Assembly: GCF_011683955.1 (NCBI RefSeq)
Contig: NZ_JAAQPI010000005.1
Coordinates: 62,001 to 126,000 of the forward strand
Direction: 5' to 3'
DNA from: Pseudomaricurvus alkylphenolicus
GTDB taxonomy: Bacteria; Pseudomonadota; Gammaproteobacteria; Pseudomonadales; Cellvibrionaceae
Length of the DNA stretch: 64,000 nucleotides
Part shown: positions 33,406 through 41,287 of the stretch, piece by piece
Numbering within the stretch: the stretch's first letter is position 1
Layout: every line of letters begins with the position of its first letter
Translations under genes and position numbers: made by a program
The notes under the pieces: generated by a model
Database searches by the model: none
The model's input: the letters and a program-made list of their open reading frames with translations, nothing else
Told to the model about the DNA's origin: nothing

Positions 33406-35364
33406 CTATGCTTGCAGTTGTTCGATATTCTCAAACAACGCCAAAGATCCCGGATTTGCCAGTGAGTCTCGGTTCTTCACCTCCACACCGTGGATAACAT
33501 TGCGTACCGCAACTTCCACAATCTTGCCGGTAGTCGTTCTCGGAATATCCTGAACCTGAACCACAACCGCCGGAACATGGCGAGGCGTCGCGTTCTGTCG
33601 AATCTGCAATTTGATGCTGGCTTCCAGCTGTTCATCCAGCTCCAGTCCGTCTTTTAATATGACGAACAATACCACTCGGGTGTCGTCATCCCATTCCTGG
33701 CCTATCACACATGAATCAGTGATTTCCTCCATCTGTTCCACCTGGCGGTAGATCTCGGCCGTGCCGATGCGAACACCTCCGGGATTGAGTACGGTGTCGG
33801 AGCGGCCATAGATGATCAAGCCACCCTGCGCACTGATCTCTGCAAAGTCGCCATGGCACCATACGCCCGGGAACTTTTCGAAATACGCTGAGTGATATTT
33901 TTCGTCGTTAACATCGCCCCAAAAGGCTACTGGCATGGACGGAAAAGTCGCGGTGCAGACCAGTTCACCTTTCTCTTGCGTCACAGGGTAACCGTTGTCG
34001 TTGTATACCTCTACCTTCATCCCTAATGCGATACAGGCGGATTCGCCACGATAGACCGGCAAATTCGAGCTCCCCATCGCAAAACAGCCACAGATGTCGG
34101 TACCACCGGTGACCGATGACAGCCTGAAATCCGATTTGATCTCCTCATAAACATAGTCATAACACTCCGGAGCCAGAACCGAACCGGTACTGTGCAATGC
34201 TTTCAGGGACGACAAATCGTGTGTCACTCTGGGTTTTAGTCCTTCCTTTTTAACGGCGTCAATAAATTTGGCTCCCGTCTGCCAGACGTTGATCTTCGTT
34301 TCATCCACCAGGTCAAACATCGCACTGTTGGTGGGATAAAAGGGTGAGCCGTCGTATTGGACCACACTGATACCGCTGGCCAGGGCGGATATCATCCAGT
34401 TCCACATCATCCACCCGGTGGTTGTGAATCCAAACACACGTTCGCCGCTACTGAGATCGCCATGGAGAACATGCTCTCGTATGTGCGTAAGCAGTGTTCC
34501 ACCGGCTCCATGAACGATGCATTTCGGTTTTCCGGTGGTGCCGGAGGAAAATAGAATAAACAGCGGGTGATCAAATGGAAAACGTTCGAACTGAATGTCC
34601 GTAGGGCTGTAATCTCGGAGAAAATCGTCCCAGACAAGCGTCCGTTCATCCAGGCTCGTGGAGTGGGGGCCGAGGCTCAGGTATTGGACCACAACGATTT
34701 TTTCAACGGAGTCCAATGAGTCTACGATGTCTTTGGCCTTTGTTCGTACATCGAAGCTCTTACCGTTGTAGTGATAGCCGTCGACAACAAACAACACCTT
34801 CGGATTCACCTGACCAAAACGATCCACAACCCCTTGGGTTCCAAAATCCGGTGAACAGGACGACCAGATGGCGCCCAGACTGGTGGTGGCGATCATGGCG
34901 ATTGTCGCCTCGGGCATATTGGGCAGGTAGCCGGCCACTCGATCGCCCGCTCCAACGCCAGCATCTCGCAGGGCCTGCATCACCCGCGAAACCTGGTCGT
35001 ATAATTGGTTATAGCTGATTTCGACCTTGACTTTGTCTTCTCCTCTGAAAATCAGAGCCGCAGTATCGTCGCGGCGCTTTAAGAGGTTCTCGCCGTAATT
35101 GATTTGAGCGTTTGGAAACCACTTGGCCCCGAACATTTCTTCAGCGCCGACGAGGTAGGGTTGGCACCCAAGATCACCGACACACTGATTGTAGTTCCAG
35201 AGCGCTGCCCAGAAGTCTGCAGACTGTTCCACCGACCAGCGGTAGAGTTGATGATAATCTTGCAGCGCCAGTCCGAATGACTCATTGACGTAGTGAGTGA
35301 ACCGGGTCATGTTGCAGTTTGCCGCGAGTGCGGGAGAAGGGGTCCATAGGGGGGCGTCGCTCAT
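33406..35364 (-). CDS. acetoacetate-CoA ligase-like enzyme
   Basis: 652 aa, the usual length of acetoacetyl-CoA synthetases. AMP-binding core FSSGTTGKPKCIVHGAGG (about 265-282), YGRSDTVLNPGGVRIG and the C-terminal RTTTGKIVEV with the catalytic Lys. The N-terminal ACS-N extension (WSVEQSADFWAALWNY) is present. Role: ATP-dependent activation of a beta-keto acid to its CoA ester in the cytosol. The next enzymes are a crotonase-like hydratase upstream and a VOC protein downstream. The actual acid may not be acetoacetate. Confidence 0.9.
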   Translation of the reverse strand: MSDAPLWTPSPALAANCNMTRFTHYVNESFGLALQDYHQLYRWSVEQSADFWAALWNYNQCVGDLGCQPYLVGAEEMFGAKWFPNAQINYGENLLKRRDDTAALIFRGEDKVKVEISYNQLYDQVSRVMQALRDAGVGAGDRVAGYLPNMPEATIAMIATTSLGAIWSSCSPDFGTQGVVDRFGQVNPKVLFVVDGYHYNGKSFDVRTKAKDIVDSLDSVEKIVVVQYLSLGPHSTSLDERTLVWDDFLRDYSPTDIQFERFPFDHPLFILFSSGTTGKPKCIVHGAGGTLLTHIREHVLHGDLSSGERVFGFTTTGWMMWNWMISALASGISVVQYDGSPFYPTNSAMFDLVDETKINVWQTGAKFIDAVKKEGLKPRVTHDLSSLKALHSTGSVLAPECYDYVYEEIKSDFRLSSVTGGTDICGCFAMGSSNLPVYRGESACIALGMKVEVYNDNGYPVTQEKGELVCTATFPSMPVAFWGDVNDEKYHSAYFEKFPGVWCHGDFAEISAQGGLIIYGRSDTVLNPGGVRIGTAEIYRQVEQMEEITDSCVIGQEWDDDTRVVLFVILKDGLELDEQLEASIKLQIRQNATPRHVPAVVVQVQDIPRTTTGKIVEVAVRNVIHGVEVKNRDSLANPGSLALFENIEQLQA

Positions 35365-35440
35365 AGAATGCTCTCAGTGCTTTTCTATAAAATTGAAGTT
35401 ATGGAGTTGTGGCAGTTACGCTGATGCGGCCGAGCGCCGC

Positions 35441-36220
35441 TCAACGCCAGGGATCAAAATTGGGCTTACGTTTTTCGAGAAACGCGCTGGCTCCTTCGTG
35501 CTGTTCACCAGTTTCGAAATAACCCGGAGCCACACGATTAACCACGGTTGCCATGTCCTGATCCATAATGTTATCGATCTTGTGGCGGAAGGAGGCTTTG
35601 ATGATTTTCAGGCAAGTGGGGCTGAGAGAGAGCATTTCGTCCGCCCACCGACGAACTTCGGCATCCAGGTATTGCTTGGGAACCACGGTGTTCACCAAGC
35701 CCCAGTCCAGCATTTGGTGAGCCGTATACTGGCGACACATTAACCACAACTCCATGGCTCGTTTGTGGCCAAGGATATTGGCGGAATGGGAAACCATATA
35801 ACCTGCGGCGGGTGAACCAACGCGAGGGCCGGCCTGGCCAAAGCGTGAATTGTCCGATGCGATGGTAACATCACAGAAGTAAGCCAGGTGGTGACCTCCG
35901 CCAATACACCAGCCATTGACTCTCGCAATGACGGGTTTGGGACACTCGCTGATGGCATGCGCGAGATTATAGGTGTATTCCTTGTCTGCCAGGCCACCTT
36001 CTCTTTCCCAGTTAACATCCCCGCCGACGCAAAAGGCTTTATCCCCGGTTCCCGTTAATACAACAACGCCGACTTTACTGTCGCTGCCAGCGGTTTTCAG
36101 GGCATCTTCTATTTCGTGAAGTGTCAATTGCGTCCAGGCGTTGAGGACTTCGGGGCGGTTTATCGTGATGGTTGCTACAAGGTTATCTACAGAATAGAGC
36201 AGGTGTTGATAGTTTTGCAT
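35441..36220 (-). CDS. crotonase-fold hydratase/hydrolase, BadI/MenB-like
   Basis: 259 aa. Crotonase fold with VVLTGTGDKAFCVGGDVN, the oxyanion-hole motif NGWCIGGGHHLAYFCDVT, and FGQAGPRVGSPAAGY. This last segment, the MELWLMCRQY helix and DWGLVNTVVPKQYLDAEVRRW recall BadI and MenB (both in the C-C bond-forming or -breaking subset) more than classical enoyl-CoA hydratase. A ring-opening hydrolysis of a cyclic beta-ketoacyl-CoA is therefore possible. The ATG at 36220 has AGAGG eight bases upstream; a longer in-frame start at 36265 is unlikely. First gene of the operon with AACS and VOC. Confidence 0.82.
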   Translation of the reverse strand: MQNYQHLLYSVDNLVATITINRPEVLNAWTQLTLHEIEDALKTAGSDSKVGVVVLTGTGDKAFCVGGDVNWEREGGLADKEYTYNLAHAISECPKPVIARVNGWCIGGGHHLAYFCDVTIASDNSRFGQAGPRVGSPAAGYMVSHSANILGHKRAMELWLMCRQYTAHQMLDWGLVNTVVPKQYLDAEVRRWADEMLSLSPTCLKIIKASFRHKIDNIMDQDMATVVNRVAPGYFETGEQHEGASAFLEKRKPNFDPWR

Positions 36221-36256
36221 AACGGGCCTCTTTAACAGAAATGTTTCAGTCCACAA

Positions 36257-36286
36257 TATCGACAAGATTAGAATAAATCGATTTTC
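36257..36286. promoter_or_regulatory. paired ATCGAT-like boxes upstream of crotonase operon
   Basis: ATCGAC (36258-36263) and ATCGAT (36277-36282, within AAATCGATTTT), centres 19 bp apart, 38-62 bp upstream of the crotonase ATG. Confidence 0.55.
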
Positions 36287-36383
36287 AAGTCAAATATGTG
36301 TTTTGAGGTGTTGGGCGAACGAATTCACACACTCGAATAAAGGGTGTTTTTGAAAGAATCTATGCGAATAAGGGATGTCAAGC

Positions 36384-36410
36384 CGCCTGACTGCTAGTGA
36401 CAGTCAGGCG
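36384..36410 (-). terminator. hairpin downstream of GntR gene
   Basis: CGCCTGACTG pairs perfectly with CAGTCAGGCG around seven bases, 32 bp after the GntR stop. No T-run follows on either strand, so termination may be weak or rho-dependent. Confidence 0.5.
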
Positions 36411-36441
36411 ACGGGGAAGAAAGAGGAGGGGGATCGGGTAT

Positions 36442-37188
36442 TTAGGAAAGGGCTTCTTCGGCGAACGCTGATTTTTCTGCCAGCACGATTTCCACGGTTT
36501 TACTAAAGTGCTTTTCGATTAATTTACACGCTTTTTCCGAATCCCTTGCCAGGGCCGCGTCCAATATTTTTTTGTGATCCAATTCAAATGGATCCGCGTC
36601 TTTTTTACTATGGGCCTTTGCATAGCTTCGTTTTCGAGCAGTGAAACCATAGGAGAGGTTGCGGAACCTTTCCATCTCATCGGAAAGCGTCTCCCGAAAA
36701 CGCAGTATCCAAAAGGACTGGCAGGCGGCAACGAGACTGTCATGAAACTCTTTATGGTAAGTCGTCCATAAGGTTGAGGTGGAACTCGGGTCTTCGGGGT
36801 CGAGATAAGATGTTGATGCGAGTCGGTGAAAGGCTGCGATCATGTTGGCTTCCCAGTCGGTATCGCCGTTCTCAATTGACTCTGTGACAGCCATGCATTC
36901 CAGCGTGGTGCGTATGCGGTTGGTATCAATCAGGTGTTCTTCAGACATGGGCGCCACGGTAAATCCACGTTGACCTTCCGCAATCACAAATCCAACGGCT
37001 GCGAGACGGGACAGGGCTTCTCGCAAGGGACTGAGAGAGACATCATACACATCGCGAAGATCACCGATCGGCAATTTGGTGCCGGGCATCCAGACACCTG
37101 AAACAATATCGCGTTTCAGGTTTTCATAGACATCTGCCGTTTTTGTCTTGCCTTGCTCTTTCTTTGCCGCTGTGGATGCTCTGGCCAC
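36442..37188 (-). CDS. GntR-family regulator, FCD subgroup
   Basis: 248 aa. Winged helix at about 17-82 (VYENLKRDIVSGVWMPGTKL, LREALSRLAAVGFV), FCD effector domain at about 90-235 with the characteristic RTTLECMAVTESIE and metal-site histidines (HKEFHDSLV, LDHKKIL). FCD regulators usually sense carboxylic acids from catabolism. It starts at GTG with AGGGGGG immediately upstream. Divergent from the AAHS transporter operon and downstream of the crotonase operon's promoter, so central in the island. It is the best candidate for binding the paired ATCGAT boxes, but typical GntR operators differ (TnGTnnnACnA). Confidence 0.9.
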   Translation of the reverse strand: MARASTAAKKEQGKTKTADVYENLKRDIVSGVWMPGTKLPIGDLRDVYDVSLSPLREALSRLAAVGFVIAEGQRGFTVAPMSEEHLIDTNRIRTTLECMAVTESIENGDTDWEANMIAAFHRLASTSYLDPEDPSSTSTLWTTYHKEFHDSLVAACQSFWILRFRETLSDEMERFRNLSYGFTARKRSYAKAHSKKDADPFELDHKKILDAALARDSEKACKLIEKHFSKTVEIVLAEKSAFAEEALS

Positions 37189-37319
37189 GTTCCCCCCTGG
37201 TTCAACCTACGAACGGTTATCTGCTTCTGAGTGTCATTGTAGCCGATGGTATGGAGCAAAAAAACTATTAATGACTGAATGAAGATATTCAGACCTTCAA
37301 ATAGGTTTTGGGCCTTATT

Positions 37320-37343
37320 ATCGATATTGGTTTAAAAATCAAC
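37320..37343. promoter_or_regulatory. paired ATCGAT-like boxes in the GntR/MFS intergenic region
   Basis: ATCGAT (37320-37325) and degenerate ATCAAC (37338-37343), centres 18 bp apart, with TATTGGTT in the spacer as at 18240. It is 132-155 bp upstream of the GntR start and about 160-180 bp from the MFS start. Confidence 0.45.
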
Positions 37344-37436
37344 GAATTGGATGGTTATATCGTCATTTGAATTCAGGTCGATCTGACCAAAACTGACCTT
37401 AAAAATCATTTATTTATAAAAAATATATTGTTGTCT

Positions 37437-37450
37437 ATAAAATCGATTAT
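37437..37450. promoter_or_regulatory. ATCGAT palindrome close to the MFS operon start
   Basis: ATAAAATCGATTAT, ATCGAT at 37442-37447, 52-57 bp upstream of the MFS ATG. No second box at 18-19 bp. Together with the pair at 37320 the region holds three box-like sequences. Confidence 0.45.
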
Positions 37451-37498
37451 ATGTTAGTTTGAAAATGTCAGCGAAACCTGTTCGGGAGAAACCTGCCT

Positions 37499-38860
37499 AT
37501 GGGCGATGTACAAAGCGTCAATGTGACAAAAGTAATCGATGAGCGACCCTTAAGTCGCTTTCAGAAGACTGTCATTGCACTGTGTGGAATTGTTGCGATG
37601 CTGGATGGTTTCGACACTTTGTCGATCAGTTTCGTGGCCCCGGTGATTGCAGAGCAATGGGGTGTGGAGCGTTCCCAGTTTGGCCCCATTTTTTCGTCAG
37701 CATTGGTCGGTTTGTTGGTGGGTGCATTAACGCTGGGGGCGTTGGCGGATCGGGTGGGGCGTCGCTGGGTGATTATCCTCTCGACGGGCGGCTTCGGATT
37801 CTTCGCGTTTCTGACCGCCTACGCCGAAACTCTGAATGAGTTGATGATTCTAAGGTTCCTTACGGGGCTTGGCCTTGGTGGTGCCATGCCCAATATCATT
37901 GCGATGACGTCGGAATACTCCCCCAAACGTGTCAAAACCCTGGCCGTTGTGGTCATGTTTTCAGGCTTTCCTCTGGGGGCCATGTTAGGTGGACTGGTAA
38001 GTGCGCAGCTCATCGGCGCTTTTGGATGGGAGAGCGTGTTTATTTTTGGTGGCATGTTGCCTATTGTTATGGTGCCTGTACTCTACTTTTGGCTCCCTGA
38101 GTCAATTCCCTATCTGGTACTCAAGAATGCCCAGACCAGTCACGGTGGCCGTATTGCTGCCTATCTCGCCAGGATTGACTCGAAACAGGTTTTCAATGCA
38201 GACGATAACTTCTATATGCCGGAACCTCCGGCTGCAGACTCATCGGTAAAAAGTCTGTTTGATCAAAACCGCGCGCAAGTGACAGTCATGCTGTGGGCGG
38301 TTTTCTTTACCAATTTGTTGATGTTCTATTTCTTATCGCAATGGTTGCCGATTGTTCTCTCCGGCGCCGGACTGCCTGTACACCTGGCCATTGTGGCATC
38401 GGTGCTGCTGAGTTTCGGCAATATCTTCGGTGGTATCTTTCTCGGTCGTATGGCGGACAAGTTCGGTCCATTCCGTGTCCTGGGCTTTAATTACATTGCC
38501 GCTGGCGTTTTCGCCGCTCTGATCGGTGTAGCCAGTTCAAATTTGTATCTGGTCTCGGCCATGGTCTTTTTGGCTGGCTTTTCGGTCGGGGGAGGGCAGC
38601 TCGTCGCCAACAGTCTGGCGGCGATTCTTTATCCGGTTGCGATTCGATCCACGGGTATCGGCTGGGCCGTCGGCTGGGGGCGTATAGGGGCAATTTGTGG
38701 TCCTCTGTTAGCCGGTGGGCTCATTGCTCTGGGCTTGTCTATTGAGATGCTGTTTGTTGCTTGCGGTGTTCCGGCGCTGCTGGCCTCTTATGCGGTATTT
38801 TCTATGGGAAACATGAAAACTGAGTCGTTGGGCGTGCAACGGGAGAGCTGCAGTTTATGA
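37499..38860 (+). CDS. MFS transporter, aromatic acid:H+ symporter (AAHS) family
   Basis: 453 aa, about 12 membrane helices. Motifs: MLDGFDTLSISFVAP in helix 1 (the DGxD motif of PcaK/BenK-like proteins), the MFS loop GALADRVGRRWVI, and FLTGLGLGGAMPNIIAM. Role: proton-driven uptake of an aromatic or heteroaromatic acid across the inner membrane. Divergent from GntR. The YCII gene's ATG overlaps its TGA (ATGA). Substrate not fixed by sequence; the operon mates are YCII and an amidase. Confidence 0.92.
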   Translation: MGDVQSVNVTKVIDERPLSRFQKTVIALCGIVAMLDGFDTLSISFVAPVIAEQWGVERSQFGPIFSSALVGLLVGALTLGALADRVGRRWVIILSTGGFGFFAFLTAYAETLNELMILRFLTGLGLGGAMPNIIAMTSEYSPKRVKTLAVVVMFSGFPLGAMLGGLVSAQLIGAFGWESVFIFGGMLPIVMVPVLYFWLPESIPYLVLKNAQTSHGGRIAAYLARIDSKQVFNADDNFYMPEPPAADSSVKSLFDQNRAQVTVMLWAVFFTNLLMFYFLSQWLPIVLSGAGLPVHLAIVASVLLSFGNIFGGIFLGRMADKFGPFRVLGFNYIAAGVFAALIGVASSNLYLVSAMVFLAGFSVGGGQLVANSLAAILYPVAIRSTGIGWAVGWGRIGAICGPLLAGGLIALGLSIEMLFVACGVPALLASYAVFSMGNMKTESLGVQRESCSL

Positions 38861-39246
38861 CGGATGCCATTCCCACGGAAACAGTCTATGTCAATTCCGA
38901 AGGGTTTCTGCGCATGAAGCTCTATGTTATTCAGACTGCGCCTGCTGAGGACATAGAGTCGCTTGCCGTACACCTGAAGGCCCACTTGGAGTACCAGGTC
39001 ATGTTGGAAAAGAGGGGCATTCTGTTTGCCGCCGGCCCAATTTGGGGCGATGATGAAGACAATTGGCACGGTGAGGGGTTAGTGATTATCAGAGCGGAGT
39101 CGCTGTTGCAGGCCCAAGCCATTGCCGCCGAGGACCCGATGCATAGCAGTGGCGCACGCCACTTTCAGGTTAAGCCGTGGCTGCTCAACGAGGGCAGCCT
39201 GGAGGTGAATCTTAGCTTTTCTGACTGTAGTATGCGTCTCAGGTAA
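38857..39246 (+). CDS. YCII-related domain protein
   Basis: 129 aa. YCII fold indicated by MLEKRGILFAAGPIWGDDED and the VIIRAESLLQAQAIAAEDPMHSSG stretch (key residues AEDP and HSSG). The YCII His and Asp are characteristic; some members act as dehalogenases or muconolactone isomerase-like enzymes. The ATG overlaps the MFS TGA by four bases, so it is coupled. A later methionine (residue 20) is another possible start, as the first 19 residues look non-conserved. Confidence 0.82.
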   Translation: MTDAIPTETVYVNSEGFLRMKLYVIQTAPAEDIESLAVHLKAHLEYQVMLEKRGILFAAGPIWGDDEDNWHGEGLVIIRAESLLQAQAIAAEDPMHSSGARHFQVKPWLLNEGSLEVNLSFSDCSMRLR

Positions 39247-39262
39247 CGCCAGGGGGATGAAC

Positions 39263-40711
39263 ATGGAAATCGCCTTTCGAAGCGCCAGCGAGCTGGCCAA
39301 CCTGATCAGGCAAAAAGAACTTGGTTGTGAAGAGTTATTGGAGATATATCTGCAGCGGGTTAGCCGCCACAACCCGAAGTTAAACGCCGTCGTTGTTCTT
39401 GACCAAAAGAGGGCGCGTAAACGAGCCAGGGAAGCGGATGCAGCCCTGGCGCGCGGAGAAATCTGGGGGCCGTTGCACGGCGTTCCCATGACCTGCAAGG
39501 AATCCTTTGATGTCAGGGAGTTGCCCACCACCCGTGGAAACCCTGATCTGAGAGCCAATATTCCCGCCATTGACGCACTGGCAATCCAGCGGTTGCAGAA
39601 CGCGGGAGCCATTATTTTTGGCAAAACCAATGTGCCTCTCAATTTGGTCGATATCCAGAGCTACAATGACATCTATGGCACTACGAATAACCCCTGGGAT
39701 GTCGACAGGGGAGCAGGCGGATCTTCCGGCGGATCAGCCGCTGCGCTGGCGGCGGGGCTCACCGGGTTTGAGATTGGATCTGACATCGGTGGATCCATTC
39801 GCAATCCGGCTCACTATTGTGGTGTCTTTGGTCACAAATCGACCTGGGGCATAATCCCTCCCCGCGGACACGCGGCTCCCGGATTGTTGGCGCAATCGGA
39901 TCTTGGCGTGCTTGGCCCGATGGGCCGAAGTGCCAATGATTTGCAGCTTGGTATTGAGGTGCTTGCCGGGCCGGATGAAATCCAGTCACAAGGGTATCAG
40001 CTCCAATTATCAAAACCGGGCAAAAGCTCCCTGGCTGACTTGAAGGTGGCGGTCTGGAATTATGATTCCCGGGCGCCAGTGACGCGCTCGGTCAGATCAG
40101 CGGTGGACAGGGTGGCTCACGCTATTTCAAGCGCCGGAGGTCAGGTTGAACCCGATGCCCGGCCTGATTTCGATCCCCAAGAGCAACACGATGTGTTCCA
40201 GACGCTAATGCAAGCGGTATCCAATGCGGGATTGAACGATAGCCAATATGAAAAGTTGACAGACACTGTTGCCGGGCTTGAAGCCGGAGACCACAGCGCC
40301 AGGGCCAAGACTCTCCGAAACCAGGCGGCCAGCTTCAGGGATTATGCCCGTGCCAATGAGCGACGCACGCATTTTCGTTGGGCCTGGCATGAATTCTTCA
40401 AATCATTTGATGTACTGATTTGTCCGGTAGTGGCGACCAGTGCCTTTTTGCATGATCATCGACGGTTCGGTGAGCGTAGTATTGAAGTGGATGGGGTGAA
40501 GCAACCCTATTTTCAACAGTTATTCTGGCCAGGCATGGCGGTTTGCTCACTCTTGCCTGCTACCGCCATGCCGGTCTGTCAGGACGAAAATGGCTTGCCC
40601 ATCGGCGTGCAGATAATTGGTCCCGAGTTTGGTGACCTCAAGACCATTCAGGTGGCAAGGCTGTTGGAAGAGAGCGGTTTCGCATTCCGTCAGCCACCCG
40701 GTTATGAATAA
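39263..40711 (+). CDS. amidase, amidase-signature family
   Basis: 482 aa. The Ser-cisSer-Lys catalytic triad is visible: CKES Lys, the glycine-rich GAGGSSGGSAAALAAG with cis-Ser, and nucleophile Ser in GSDIGGSIRNPA. Role: hydrolysis of an amide or, in some members, another acyl bond. The ATG at 39263 has GGGGG six bases upstream, so it is preferred to the one at 39257. Ends convergently with the CoxG gene, six bp apart. It may release an acid or ammonia from an aromatic amide. Confidence 0.93.
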   Translation: MEIAFRSASELANLIRQKELGCEELLEIYLQRVSRHNPKLNAVVVLDQKRARKRAREADAALARGEIWGPLHGVPMTCKESFDVRELPTTRGNPDLRANIPAIDALAIQRLQNAGAIIFGKTNVPLNLVDIQSYNDIYGTTNNPWDVDRGAGGSSGGSAAALAAGLTGFEIGSDIGGSIRNPAHYCGVFGHKSTWGIIPPRGHAAPGLLAQSDLGVLGPMGRSANDLQLGIEVLAGPDEIQSQGYQLQLSKPGKSSLADLKVAVWNYDSRAPVTRSVRSAVDRVAHAISSAGGQVEPDARPDFDPQEQHDVFQTLMQAVSNAGLNDSQYEKLTDTVAGLEAGDHSARAKTLRNQAASFRDYARANERRTHFRWAWHEFFKSFDVLICPVVATSAFLHDHRRFGERSIEVDGVKQPYFQQLFWPGMAVCSLLPATAMPVCQDENGLPIGVQIIGPEFGDLKTIQVARLLEESGFAFRQPPGYE

Positions 40712-40717
40712 CCCGAC

Positions 40718-41269
40718 TCAGGCTCCGGAAAAGTACCAGAAGGTTGCCAGTAACGCACAGAGGGCGGCGGCGAGTTTCCAGATTATCGTCAGGGAGGCTG
40801 AGCGTTCTTTAGCGGATGCCGGTTTAAGATCTTCTCCGACAATATTGGCGGAGAAGGTTTCAAAAAAGTCGTTGGCGAGTTTGCGGGCAGAGCTTTCGAC
40901 CAGGCGACTGCCAATCTGTGCCAATTTCCCGGACACCTCCGCAGTGAACTCATAGGTGAGTAATGTCTCGTCGCCGTCAGCCTTCAGATTCACGGCGGCT
41001 TTACACCTGCCCATGCTGGCGGCCCCTTTGCCCTCACCGGTCAGCAGGTAACTCTGCGGGGGAATGACGTTGGAAAGTGTACAGCTGCCGCTGAAAGGGG
41101 CCTTGACCGGACCGACTCTGGCAATGACGGTGGCCTCCATCTCTGTGTCGGATACTTTGACCAGGCGCTCACAACCAGGAATGGCGTGTTTTAAGGCGTC
41201 GGGACTGTTGAGCGCGGAGAATACCACCTCTCTGGCGGCGGCGATACGGTGTTCACCTTCAAATTTCAT
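40718..41269 (-). CDS. CoxG-family SRPBCC protein with C-terminal membrane anchor
   Basis: 183 aa. The SRPBCC domain (about 1-145: KFEGEHRIAAAREVVFSALNSP, HAIPGCERL) is followed by a single C-terminal hydrophobic helix (about 160-181). CoxG anchors CO dehydrogenase to the membrane; this homologue probably does the same for the adjacent Mo hydroxylase. The ATG at 41269 has AGAGG seven bases upstream. Last gene of the Cox-like operon. Confidence 0.87.
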   Translation of the reverse strand: MKFEGEHRIAAAREVVFSALNSPDALKHAIPGCERLVKVSDTEMEATVIARVGPVKAPFSGSCTLSNVIPPQSYLLTGEGKGAASMGRCKAAVNLKADGDETLLTYEFTAEVSGKLAQIGSRLVESSARKLANDFFETFSANIVGEDLKPASAKERSASLTIIWKLAAALCALLATFWYFSGA

Positions 41270-41287
41270 GACCATACCTCTTTGTTA

